Source of the DNA: Planctomycetaceae bacterium | Lineage (GTDB): Bacteria; Planctomycetota; Planctomycetia; Planctomycetales; Planctomycetaceae | Reading direction: 5' to 3' | DNA: 55,028 bases | Assembly: GCA_024742875.1 (NCBI GenBank) | Contig: JANSXP010000052.1 | Location: forward strand, 1 to 55,028 | Shown: positions 10,405-20,267 of the stretch, in pieces | Numbering within the stretch: position 1 is the first letter of the stretch | Layout: every line of letters begins with the position of its first letter | Notes under the pieces: model-generated | The model's input: the letters and a program-made list of their open reading frames with translations, nothing else | The model's database searches: none | What the model was told of the DNA's origin: nothing | Position numbers and translations under genes: made by a program

Positions 10405-13400
10405 TCACACTTGTGCGGAAGCGGAAGAATCCGATGCTGTTTTCTTTTCGTTGCGATCAACTATGTCTTCGAGGGAATCTCCGTCTTCAGAACCGACTCC
10501 GTCCATCACCATCAATGGGTCAAACATGGTCCATACGGGCAGCTGTGTCAGAAATCCGAGAGCAAGGACTCCTGTGCGGATGGCCGTCACAACCGAACCA
10601 ACAATGACGGTTGCTCCGGTCGCCGGCAGCACGTTCGCCGCAATCGACCGCAGATCAATCTGCGTGTCGAGTTCGTCACGAAAGTGATCCAGCTGCTCCA
10701 CCATGCCCTTGATTTCAAAAAACGTCTCGTACGGCGTCGTCGTAAACAGAGATGACAGCTCGGCATCGCTGACAGCACGAAAGCTGTCCAGAGATTCGCT
10801 GAGTTGAAGACTCGACAGTCGCGAGCCAAACACGCGTTCCATCTCGGCCTGATCGGCCCCGGCGGAATCGCTGACAATCTGCTCAAACGTGTCCGCCGCC
10901 GTTCGCCCCAGTTGTGGGCCAATGGGCGCGTCCGCCTCCTGCTGTTCACCCAGGTGAGTTGTCCGCATGTCGTCTTCGTCCTCCTCGCCGTCCGTCGGAC
11001 CGCCGGACTCGTCGACCGCTGGAGTGGTGGCTGTGGATTCACCGAGAATTTCAGAGCCGTTGCCGTCATCCCCGGCAGAATCCTCTTCCGTCATGGATTC
11101 TTCAGGCTCGGACTCCGGCTCGACTTCTTCGGGGACCTCTTCCGTGACAGGAACTGCGAGAATGGCCGAAGGAATCACGACAATTTCCGGCACACGCAGG
11201 CTAACCCGTTTGATCACGCTGTCCCCCATGCCATCGGTCACCACAAATTCGAACCGATCCAGACCGGCAAAGCCTTCATCAGCAACATAGGAAAATGTCC
11301 CGTCTTCCTGCAAAGTGAGGTCACCGTGAATCGGTCCGGTGATCAGCCGGACCGTCATTGCATCCCCTTCCACGTCGAACGCACCTCCCATGAGTGCTCC
11401 GGTGGCCGACTGATAGGTCAGCGATTCGGGAATCCGCACCGTGATCGCGGCCCCGCTGAGAAACTGAGGCACGTCATTCACCGGCGAGATCACGACATCA
11501 AACGACGTCTTCGCCGTTTTCTCTCCGTCGCTGACGAAGATGGTCAGTTCCACCGGCCCGCCCCACATATTCTCCCGGGGTGTGAACGAGAGCACGCGGT
11601 TTCCGCCTCCCGTGTGGATCACAGAGATATCTGAACTGGCAATGATCGACTGGTCCGCTGAGACAGCCGTCACGACCAGGTTCTCATTGATATCGTCGAT
11701 GTCTCGAACTCGTATTTTGACACCGCGAACGGTGTCATCTTCTGTGGAAGAGATGTCGGCCACTGTGTCAATCACAGGCGCGTCGTTGACTGGCGCAATT
11801 TCCACGTCAAAGGTCTCGACAGTGGTGGTCGTGCCATCTGTGACGCTCACGGTCAGCGTCGTGGTCCCGAAGGCATTCTCATCCGGACGCAGACGAATTG
11901 TCCGCGTTTTGCCCGTGCCCTGAACCTGAATGGCACTGTCCGACAGCACGGACTGATTGCCGGACACCACACTGATGGTCAGGTCGGTGATGGCATTGTC
12001 CGCGTCGTCAATATTGAGGGTCACAGGAATGTCGACGTCCCCCTCTGCAGCACTGACATTCGCAATGGGGGCAATCCGGGGAGCATCATTGGTCGGCGTG
12101 ACGGTGACCTGAAAACTCTGCTGACTGGAACGTGTTCCGTCCGACACCGTGACGGTGACGGTGACGGGTCCGCCGGTCGCATTGGGCGCTCCGCGAAGCA
12201 CCAGTGTGCGCCCTGCCCCGGTTCCTGAGACGAACAGATCGGCATCCCGAATGATCGATGGATCACTGGAAGTGGCTGTGACTGTCAAATCAGCGGCAGC
12301 ATTGTCCACGTCAGAAATCGTCAGGGCGATGGGCGCGGAATCGGTATCTTCAGCGATCACCACGTCACTGATCGCCGACAGCACCGGCGCGTCGTTGACC
12401 GCCGTCACTGCTGCATCAAACGTCGTGGTCGTGGTTGTCGTACCGTCCGACACCGAAACCGTAATCGTGGCTGTCCCCGACTGTTCTGAAAGCGGCGTCA
12501 GCAGCAACTGTCGACTGCCACCTGTGCCGGAAATGAGGATGTCGGCCGTGCGAATCAGCGCTGGATCACCTGATGAGGCAGTCACCACAAGGTCGGCCAC
12601 CGGCGTATCGGGGTCGGTGATCGAGAACGCGATGGGAGCAAACGCCGTGTCCTCGTTTGTTACAGCGTCTGTGATTGCGGAGATCAGCGGCGCATCATCC
12701 TGAGCCGTGACGTCCACCTGAAACGTGGTCTGTGTTGTTTGTGCACCGTCGCTGACCGAAACCGTAATCACGGCGGTGCCTGACTGATTGGCACGAGGGC
12801 TGATCGTCAGCGTCCGATTGTCGCCACTGCCGGTCACAGCCAGACCTGACGCAGCAATGAGAGACAGATCGCTCGACGTCGCTGTCACCAACAGATCAGC
12901 ACTGCTGTTGTCGATGTCCGACACGGTAAACGTCACTGCCCGAGACGTATCTTCTCCCATGATCACATCAGCAATGACGGGTTCATTCGGCGCATCGTTG
13001 ACAGGCAGAACGTTGGCATTGAACGTCGTTTGCGTGGTGGTTATGCCATCGAAGACAGAAACCGTAATGACTGAGCTGCCTGATTGATCCGGTCGGGGGG
13101 TCAGCGAAATCGTGCGACTGGCCCCGGATCCGGTCACAACGATTTCGGAATTGCGGACCACGGAATGGTTACTGGATTCCGCGGTAACAATCAGTGTTCC
13201 TGCCGCGTTGTCCGGATCGCTGACGGTCAGGCTGATCGGGGCGAACACCGTGTCTTCGTTTGTCGTCTGATCCGCCACAGGATCTACGGCCGGCGGATCA
13301 TTGGTCGCCGTCACAGACACGTGGAATGAGGTCGTTGTGCTGGCCGTGCCATCTGAGACCGTGACGGTAATCACGGCCGGACCGCCCGTTGCATTGGCGA

Positions 13401-16400
13401 CAGGAGTCAGCGTGATCGCCCGGCTGCTGCCCGTGCCGGAAATGACAATTCCGGCATCCGCGATAAGGGACTGATCGCTTGAGGTGGCCGTCACAATCAG
13501 TGTGCCGGCCGCGTTGTCCGGATCTCCAATCGTCAAACCGATGGCGGCACTGGTCGTATCTTCCACCAGTGTCTGATTTCCAATGGCAGAGACCGATGGC
13601 GGATCGTTCTGCGGAGTGACGGCCAGGCTGACGGTCACGGGACCTGAGATGGTCGAGCCATCCGACACCTGATACTGAAACGAGTCTGTCGTGGTTTCTG
13701 AGCCGTCGTGGGTGTAGTTGAAGGAACCATCCGGGTTCAGTGTGAACGCGGACGCATGAGCGGGCCCACTGACCAGCGAGACGGTCAGACGGTCGCCGTC
13801 CGTGTCAAAATCATTGGCCAGTACGCCGTTATCAAACGACTGCACACCGCCCGGTGCGGCCGCGATAAACGTGCCGGCCACAGACGCGTAGTCGGCTGAA
13901 AGCTGATCGGCCGACACTTCCCTGCGACTAATGCGAACCTCGTCAATCCTGCCCTCGAATGTCCTTGACGAAGCGGCCGCGTGGTTGCCAATCACCAGGT
14001 CAATTCCGTCATCACCCAGCGGTGTCCCGGAAGGAGTGTTTATGGTGATTGTGGTCACCAGTTCTCCATCAATGAAGAACTGAGGCGTATTGGCGGGCGA
14101 CGAGTGATCGTACACCACTGCGACGTGCTGCCATGCGTTGAGACTGATAGTTCCCAGGGCTGTTCGCCAGGTGCCTTCGTCGCCTGAGAACCCCGCATCG
14201 AACATCAGGAAGCCCTGACCGGCGGATGAGGAAATCTGCAGGCCCCAGCCATTTCCCGTCGCGCCCGCGGCAAACGTCGTCGCGGCCTTATCGACAATTC
14301 GACCAAAGGAATTTTCGCCAAAGCCGGTGGGATTAATCCACGCCGAAACTGTACCGCCGCCGTTGAAGATATTGGCCGTGCTGGCAGACGCTGGCACTCG
14401 AATTTCACTATTGGTGCCGTTGAATGTTCCCGCATCGGCGACAATCCCCTCGCCGACCACCACACCCGAGATGGCCCCGTTGTGCCGGGCGGATGTTGCA
14501 TCCAGTGAAGTGGAATTCAAATGATACACGCCCGTGTAATCGCTGCCCCAGGTCGCCGCGGAACGGTCTCCATCAATGGCCGCCTGGTTGCCGTAGTACA
14601 GAAACACCGAGTCGGTCGTTGATGACGCATCGATCTGCGGCACTTCCACCCAGACGTAGCTGTAGCCGGATTCGTCCCAGGCTTCGATCTGGTGATCAAG
14701 CACGGTGCCATCAGGATCGACAAATCTCAGATCCTCACCGGCGTCGCGTGTCTGCGTGTAGTCAATGTTGATCGCATCAGCCGCGGAGCTGTGCAGCCGG
14801 ACCAGCACGCGGGACTGGTTCAGTTGACCGCCGGTCGCGTTGTTAAAGGCGATCTCACGTCGATGCTGCCAGTTGGTGTTGAACCAGTCGGACGCCACAC
14901 TGACGTTCAGACTGTCACCTTCCGCCAGGGTGTACGCGTCGGCTGTTGTCTGAGGGGCAGACGTGACGGCCACACGCAGCTGGGACGTCACGGCAATGTT
15001 GACGGGCCCGTCAATTCCAGCGGCGATGTGCTCCAGAAATGTGCCATCCGCTGCATAGACACCAATGCGGTCACCCTGATTGTCAGCCACATACAGGCGA
15101 CCGGCCGGTCCCCAGGCGAATCCCGCCGCTGATGTCAGATCCGTCAGTGGACCTCCACCGAAGTCTCCCACCACGGCACCGGCGGAATCGAATTCCCGAA
15201 TCACGTTGTCAGCCGTGCTGGAGGCAAACAGATTGCCCCCCGGTCCAATCTGCAGCGACGAAAATGTGGCCTGACCAAAACTGGCAAATGGCCCACCGCC
15301 AATCTGTGTTCCCGTGCGACCATCGTACTTATAGATATTGCCCGTACTTTGCTGGCTCACGTACAGGTCGCCCGCGTGGTCAAACACGAGGCCATCCGGG
15401 TTATTGATCCCCGTGATAAATGTGCCCAGAGATCGGCCGTCCGTGCCGTAACGCAGGACTTCATCCGAACCCAGACTGGAGACATACAGTGTGCCGTCGG
15501 GCCCAAAGGCCATGCGCGACGGCTGCAGCAGCCCGCCGGCCGTTTCAATCACAAAGCGATCAACGAAGTTGCCCGTCGTCGGGTCGTAGCGGTCGATGTC
15601 ATGAGAACTGAAGTTGGAGACATAGAGAAATCCATCCGGCCCCACAATGATTCCCACGGGATTGCCGGCGACGTTGACAAACCGCTCCGTCTGTCCGTCA
15701 TTGAAGTACAGCCGATTGCCCGCGTTGCCGGTCGCCACAATCTGACTGTTGGACCACGATCCATCTTCATCCCGAACGGAGACACTGATGTTGTTGGTGA
15801 AACTCGCGTTCGTGTAGGTGTGGGACGCAGTCGTCTGTGCGCCGGTGTACGTCGAGACCTCCCCGTCCCCCCAGTTCACAGTCCATGAAACAACGGAGTC
15901 TTCTCCCGGATCGCTGTGGTTGAGTGTCAGCGTGTAGGCTTCACCGGCAACCACTTCGGATGCCCCGCTCACAGAGAACGTCGGCGCAGTATTGGTGACC
16001 GTCACAGTGGACGTCACAATCGTGGAGTAATCAGTTCCGTCGTGGACCCGCAGCGCGATCTGCCATGTGCCATCATCATTGATCCCAAACGCCGACAGCT
16101 CCGCCCAGGAGAGCGTGCGCACTTCATCCGTCACATCAGCACTGAAGGTCGCGCCATCGTAGTTCAGATCCCACTCGTACGTCAGCGGACCTCCGCCCAA
16201 ATCGGACGAACCGGACGCATCGATCGTGAGAGAGTCACCTTCTGCAATGGGCGAAAGAGGGGCGATCACAGCGTCGGGTGGCACATTGGTGCCGACCTGA
16301 AAATTAGCCGCGAATTCCGACGTGGTCCCGGCAGAGTCGGAAGCGGTCGCCGTGACATGATGCCCGAGAGGCAGCGCTGCGCCGTTAATGACCTCATTAA

Positions 16401-19400
16401 ACTGAACGGTTGGCGTGCCAGTCGCTGGAATGGTCACGTCAAATGCGGCCAGAAAGCGTTCCGCTTCGCCGTGTCCGGTGGGATCCGCAGTGGCACTGGA
16501 ATAAATGGCGACCGTATAAACCTCACCGGGCGTCCCGGAGACTGTGCCCCGCACGTGCAGGTTGGGGCCCACATTTTCGACCAGAATCAGGTCCGGCGTC
16601 GATGTTTCCAAAGTCACAGCGCCGTCATGCCCGACATCAATGCCGAGGCCGCCGTTGCCGGAAATGGAATTGCCGATGATCAGGTTGCGAGACGCGCTGC
16701 CGGACGTCGAGACGCCGAACGCGCCATTGCCGGCGATCGTATTTCCCTGGCCCGCTGTTGTCCCGCCGATCACATTGTCAGATGCGCTGGTGTGCAGGCG
16801 AATGCCGGCCGTTGCATTTCCCAGTGCCGTGCCAGCGGGCGCAACGCCAATCCAGTTTCCCTGAACCGTGTTGTTATTAGACGTGCTGCCAAACTCCAGA
16901 CCGTTGTTGCCACTGCCAACGATCACATTGCCTTCGCCAGCCGCCGCGCCGCCAATGCGGTTGCCGCTGGAGTTCCCGGCAAAGTAGATCCCGTCGTCAT
17001 CCTGCCCAAGGGCTCCGGACTCATCCGCCAGAAAGCCCACAAAGTTGCCAATCACGACGTTGTTGTCGGACCGATCAATGTGGATGCCGTCCAGTCCACT
17101 CGCCAGAATGACGTTGCGATCCGCCGCCGTTGTGCCCCCAATGGTATTGGCGTCACTGGAGTCCAGCGAGATGCCGTGGCGGGTGTTCCCACGGTTCGTC
17201 GTTCCGCTTTGATCCGTGCCAATGTAGTTACCGGCAATGGTGTGATTACCGGAATCCTGCAGCAGCAGGCCCGAGCGCGCGAACCGCGTAATTGCCAGAC
17301 CACGAATCGTTGATCCGTCTGAGCCAGCCGCCAGTGTCAGGCCCTCTGACGCTGTTCCCGCTCCGCTGCCATCCAGCACAATCACAGGGCTGGCAACAAA
17401 ATCGGAGTCCGTTGTGCCATCGATGATCACGGTGTCTGTGATCTCCGGCAAAGCCGAAGTAATGCTGAGCGTGTGAGCGCCACTCGCAAGGGCGTCAGGT
17501 ATTTCGAATTCGATGCGATCCGGTGTGGCCGCATTGGTCGTATTATTGGCCGCCTGGATGGCTTCCCGCAGTGAGATGCGGCCATCGGCCCCTTTGTCGG
17601 CATACAGTGCGGCAATGGACGAAACATCGCCGTCGAGCACATCAGACGTTGTATCCACCGTGAGCGTTGACGTGGTCACAGTCAACTGCAGCACGTCGAC
17701 GTCCACGCCCCCATTCCCGTCGTCCACCTGCAGCGCAACATCAAAGATGCCTGGTCCCACGCCTGCGGCCTGCAGCGCGGTCCATGCCACTGTGGGGTTC
17801 TGTCCGGTCACATCGGCTGCAAACGTGCTGCCGTCGTAGTTCAGGTCCCACGTGTAGGTGAGCGGATCAGTCTCCGGATCGGTGCCGCTGCCGGCCAGAA
17901 CCAGATCCTCGCCAACGGCAATCTGCACATCGGCTCCGGCATTGGCGACCGGCGCGAGATTCGGCGTCAGCGTGCCGTACTGCCGCACAAAGACGCCACT
18001 CGTATCTTCCTGCCCGGTCTGCTCACCGCGACCACTCCAGGCCACCACGTAGTTGTCTGCGTCAAGAGCGGCCACCGACGCATAGTGCTGGTCGCCGGCC
18101 GCCGTCTGATTCACAACGGTGGCGGCGGCCAGGGGCGAAGAGGAAGCATTGTACCTTCTCAGCTTGACTGAACTGCCCGCACCATCACCGTCCTCATCCC
18201 CGTGGTAGACCACCACAAACGAGCCGTTGTCCGCCAGAGCGACGGAGGGCTGTGTATTGTCTGAGGAACCACTGCTGACAGCAAAATGATCGCCTCTGGT
18301 GGAGCCGTCGAGACTGAAGGCTCGTCCCCAGACGCCAGCACCAATTCCGAAAGCCCCCGCTTCCCGATAGACGAGCACGGACTGTCCCGCGTTGTTGATG
18401 TCAACATCCGGAGCCCATGTAAACGACAGATCGTTCTCCACCCGCAGGTCACTATGGGCCGCACTGCCATCCTGATTGAAATGTCGCAGGTAGATTCGCC
18501 CGCTCACCTCCCAGGCCAGCACAAACTGCCCGGAGTCATTGATGGCGACGGCGGGATCCTCTTCGCCACTGCGATCATTGGCATTAGCACGCACCTCGGC
18601 CGCATCAGTTGCCGCTCCGTCAATGGTGAATCGGCGAAAGTAGATTTCGTCGTTGCCGTTGTTGCCTTCTCCCGACCAGGCCACGATGAAGTTGCCATTG
18701 GCCTGCATGTCGACTGTGGGGCTGCGACGATTGCCTGAGGTCGTCGTGTTGACTCGAAACTCGGTGCCAACAAAGCCATTGTAGGGATCAAAAACCCGCG
18801 CCATGACGTCGTGATCGTCTCTCCAGACGACCACGCCCCGTCCGTTCTCATCGAGGGCGACCGACGCGCTGAGCTGATCACCGGTCGTCTGCGTGTTGAC
18901 CTGAATCTCACCGGACAGCGGTACTCCGGAGGCATTGAAACGCCGCATCAGTACGCCCGTTCCATCGCCATCTGCCCCACTGTTCTGAGCAGACGTCCAG
19001 ACAACAACGTATTCACCATTCGCCGATATCGCGACCGCCTGTTCGCTGCCACGCACATCGCTGTCGGTATGCTGTGCGCTGCCGGTCGTTTGATTCACCA
19101 GCAGTTCATCGGTCGCCACCAGAGTCGCGGCGGCTGCCGGAGCGGTCGAAAGAATGCCGTTCCAGTCGGCCTGAATTTGAGCGGTAAAGGCGACGTCCGT
19201 CTGCACATGGCCGATGATCTGCTCAAACACCCAGTCGCCGCCCAGTGCCGCATTTCCGGTGTCGTCTGTGCTGGCCGCAACGTCAGTGCCCAGCAGGGCA
19301 TTGAGAGATTCCGTCAGCGCAATCCCGTCTTCGCTGCCGGCCAGGTCACAACCGTAAATCAGCAAATCGGCATCTGCCGTCAGGGCCCCCTGCCAGGTCA

Positions 19401-19974
19401 CCAGTTCTGCCGCATAACGGTCGATGGTCCGCTGGCTGAGCACACTGGTCCCCAGCAGAATCTCGCCTTCTTCACCGTGCGACACCAGATGCACGGCCGA
19501 CACATCCTGCAGTCCCTGCAGCCTGTCGGTTATTTGAGCAATACCGTCTGTGTGCGGATCCAGCACCAGAATCTCAAAGTGTCGATCCGTCTGTGCCTGC
19601 AGATCAGCAACAAGCTGCTCGTGGTCATCGGCAGACGGATCAACCACAACCAGTTCGGTTCGCGTCTGCTGCAGATCCGTACTTTGCTGGTCATTCTGAG
19701 CGACGTCGTCAGTTTGTGTCTGTGTCGCAGTGGCGGCAGATGCCTGATCAGCCTGCATGGGCTCAGCATCCGCATCGACGCTGGCCGCACTGTCGACCAC
19801 CTGAGCGACCGCGGCGGCCGGTGTGGCACTCATCAGCAATCGCTGCTCCAGCGCCGTCATCTCCGGTGAGCGGACTGCCGATTCGTCATCGCGGAAGCCG
19901 GATCGGACTGCACTAAGTGCTTCGTCCACCAGCAGGCGAGTGCGCTGTTTAATGGTTTTATAACGTGAGGCCAT
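10405..19974 (-). CDS. Giant multidomain surface/secreted protein (DUF4347, PKD, beta-helix, NHL, LamG, cadherin-like repeats)
   Basis: 3189 residues. The N-terminus has no ordinary Sec signal but carries a LEPR-XLL-like motif (LEQRLLMSA, about 42-50). In order: DUF4347 (about 105-275); WD/propeller-like repeats (about 295-675); PKD (about 677-770); a CSLREA-type segment with GRISLREAIQAANNT; a right-handed beta-helix (about 830-1140, Asn-rich turns such as GNTIAGN); two more PKD-like modules (about 1230-1415); an NHL-type propeller (about 1420-1655); DUF2341 (about 1695-1810); LamG (about 1815-2030); a cadherin-like module; then seven tandem repeats of about 102 residues (about 2123-2835). 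It ends with an acidic linker and a hydrophobic segment near 3115-3145. A large adhesin or matrix protein is inferred. The kinase and HD-GYP genes downstream suggest regulated surface attachment. Confidence 0.9.
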   Translation of the reverse strand: MASRYKTIKQRTRLLVDEALSAVRSGFRDDESAVRSPEMTALEQRLLMSATPAAAVAQVVDSAASVDADAEPMQADQASAATATQTQTDDVAQNDQQSTDLQQTRTELVVVDPSADDHEQLVADLQAQTDRHFEILVLDPHTDGIAQITDRLQGLQDVSAVHLVSHGEEGEILLGTSVLSQRTIDRYAAELVTWQGALTADADLLIYGCDLAGSEDGIALTESLNALLGTDVAASTDDTGNAALGGDWVFEQIIGHVQTDVAFTAQIQADWNGILSTAPAAAATLVATDELLVNQTTGSAQHTDSDVRGSEQAVAISANGEYVVVWTSAQNSGADGDGTGVLMRRFNASGVPLSGEIQVNTQTTGDQLSASVALDENGRGVVVWRDDHDVMARVFDPYNGFVGTEFRVNTTTSGNRRSPTVDMQANGNFIVAWSGEGNNGNDEIYFRRFTIDGAATDAAEVRANANDRSGEEDPAVAINDSGQFVLAWEVSGRIYLRHFNQDGSAAHSDLRVENDLSFTWAPDVDINNAGQSVLVYREAGAFGIGAGVWGRAFSLDGSTRGDHFAVSSGSSDNTQPSVALADNGSFVVVYHGDEDGDGAGSSVKLRRYNASSSPLAAATVVNQTAAGDQHYASVAALDADNYVVAWSGRGEQTGQEDTSGVFVRQYGTLTPNLAPVANAGADVQIAVGEDLVLAGSGTDPETDPLTYTWDLNYDGSTFAADVTGQNPTVAWTALQAAGVGPGIFDVALQVDDGNGGVDVDVLQLTVTTSTLTVDTTSDVLDGDVSSIAALYADKGADGRISLREAIQAANNTTNAATPDRIEFEIPDALASGAHTLSITSALPEITDTVIIDGTTDSDFVASPVIVLDGSGAGTASEGLTLAAGSDGSTIRGLAITRFARSGLLLQDSGNHTIAGNYIGTDQSGTTNRGNTRHGISLDSSDANTIGGTTAADRNVILASGLDGIHIDRSDNNVVIGNFVGFLADESGALGQDDDGIYFAGNSSGNRIGGAAAGEGNVIVGSGNNGLEFGSTSNNNTVQGNWIGVAPAGTALGNATAGIRLHTSASDNVIGGTTAGQGNTIAGNGAFGVSTSGSASRNLIIGNSISGNGGLGIDVGHDGAVTLETSTPDLILVENVGPNLHVRGTVSGTPGEVYTVAIYSSATADPTGHGEAERFLAAFDVTIPATGTPTVQFNEVINGAALPLGHHVTATASDSAGTTSEFAANFQVGTNVPPDAVIAPLSPIAEGDSLTIDASGSSDLGGGPLTYEWDLNYDGATFSADVTDEVRTLSWAELSAFGINDDGTWQIALRVHDGTDYSTIVTSTVTVTNTAPTFSVSGASEVVAGEAYTLTLNHSDPGEDSVVSWTVNWGDGEVSTYTGAQTTASHTYTNASFTNNISVSVRDEDGSWSNSQIVATGNAGNRLYFNDGQTERFVNVAGNPVGIIVGPDGFLYVSNFSSHDIDRYDPTTGNFVDRFVIETAGGLLQPSRMAFGPDGTLYVSSLGSDEVLRYGTDGRSLGTFITGINNPDGLVFDHAGDLYVSQQSTGNIYKYDGRTGTQIGGGPFASFGQATFSSLQIGPGGNLFASSTADNVIREFDSAGAVVGDFGGGPLTDLTSAAGFAWGPAGRLYVADNQGDRIGVYAADGTFLEHIAAGIDGPVNIAVTSQLRVAVTSAPQTTADAYTLAEGDSLNVSVASDWFNTNWQHRREIAFNNATGGQLNQSRVLVRLHSSAADAINIDYTQTRDAGEDLRFVDPDGTVLDHQIEAWDESGYSYVWVEVPQIDASSTTDSVFLYYGNQAAIDGDRSAATWGSDYTGVYHLNSTSLDATSARHNGAISGVVVGEGIVADAGTFNGTNSEIRVPASASTANIFNGGGTVSAWINPTGFGENSFGRIVDKAATTFAAGATGNGWGLQISSSAGQGFLMFDAGFSGDEGTWRTALGTISLNAWQHVAVVYDHSSPANTPQFFIDGELVTTITINTPSGTPLGDDGIDLVIGNHAAASSRTFEGRIDEVRISRREVSADQLSADYASVAGTFIAAAPGGVQSFDNGVLANDFDTDGDRLTVSLVSGPAHASAFTLNPDGSFNYTHDGSETTTDSFQYQVSDGSTISGPVTVSLAVTPQNDPPSVSAIGNQTLVEDTTSAAIGLTIGDPDNAAGTLIVTATSSDQSLIADAGIVISGTGSSRAITLTPVANATGGPAVITVTVSDGTASTTTSFHVSVTATNDPPAVDPVADQTTNEDTVFAPISLTVSDPDNAAGTLIVTAESSNHSVVRNSEIVVTGSGASRTISLTPRPDQSGSSVITVSVFDGITTTQTTFNANVLPVNDAPNEPVIADVIMGEDTSRAVTFTVSDIDNSSADLLVTATSSDLSLIAASGLAVTGSGDNRTLTISPRANQSGTAVITVSVSDGAQTTQTTFQVDVTAQDDAPLISAITDAVTNEDTAFAPIAFSITDPDTPVADLVVTASSGDPALIRTADILISGTGGSRQLLLTPLSEQSGTATITVSVSDGTTTTTTTFDAAVTAVNDAPVLSAISDVVIAEDTDSAPIALTISDVDNAAADLTVTATSSDPSIIRDADLFVSGTGAGRTLVLRGAPNATGGPVTVTVTVSDGTRSSQQSFQVTVTPTNDAPRIAPIANVSAAEGDVDIPVTLNIDDADNAITDLTISVVSGNQSVLSDSAIQVQGTGKTRTIRLRPDENAFGTTTLTVSVTDGTTTTVETFDVEIAPVNDAPVIDTVADISSTEDDTVRGVKIRVRDIDDINENLVVTAVSADQSIIASSDISVIHTGGGNRVLSFTPRENMWGGPVELTIFVSDGEKTAKTSFDVVISPVNDVPQFLSGAAITVRIPESLTYQSATGALMGGAFDVEGDAMTVRLITGPIHGDLTLQEDGTFSYVADEGFAGLDRFEFVVTDGMGDSVIKRVSLRVPEIVVIPSAILAVPVTEEVPEEVEPESEPEESMTEEDSAGDDGNGSEILGESTATTPAVDESGGPTDGEEDEDDMRTTHLGEQQEADAPIGPQLGRTAADTFEQIVSDSAGADQAEMERVFGSRLSSLQLSESLDSFRAVSDAELSSLFTTTPYETFFEIKGMVEQLDHFRDELDTQIDLRSIAANVLPATGATVIVGSVVTAIRTGVLALGFLTQLPVWTMFDPLMVMDGVGSEDGDSLEDIVDRNEKKTASDSSASAQV
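11470..13608 (-). repeat. Seven tandem ~305-bp coding repeats (cadherin/Ig-like modules)
   Basis: Inside the giant gene, seven consecutive modules of about 102 codons each run from a proline-containing NDxP boundary through an EDT-like motif, a DxDN turn (DPDNAAG, DVDNAAA), a GTG or GSG loop and VSDGT. Spacing is even and the wording differs between copies, so they are old duplications held as protein modules and not recent DNA amplification. Such chains form extended, often calcium-stiffened stalks in bacterial adhesins. Confidence 0.85.
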
Positions 19975-20267
19975 AGACCTGTCTCAATGGGAGCCCGTTC
20001 AGTGCCGTGTCTTCTGGCGCCGCGCAACCTGCGCGCAGCGGCGTCGAAGAGTTTTCCACACTGAAAACTAGGTCACCCGTATGAGCAGGAACCGCATTTC
20101 TACGGAGTTCCCAGAGCAACAGACCGTTAAAATCATCGCCAGCGGTCGAGGTCGCCCTGCCGGGACACCCGCACCTGGCCGAGTCTTCGGCAAAGACAGC
20201 ACAGTCGGAACTGAAGTTGAGCCGAGAAGGCCAGGCGAGTGCTCTGGCTGCACCTCTGCGTCGCGTA
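19975..20267. other. 293-bp gap between the giant gene and the GH62 gene
   Basis: Both flanking genes are on the minus strand, so this segment holds the upstream region of the giant gene and the downstream region of the GH62 gene. A possible Shine-Dalgarno sequence (GACAGG) lies just ahead of the giant gene's ATG. I see no terminator with a T-run, no convincing -35/-10 pair and no credible small gene. Confidence 0.5.
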
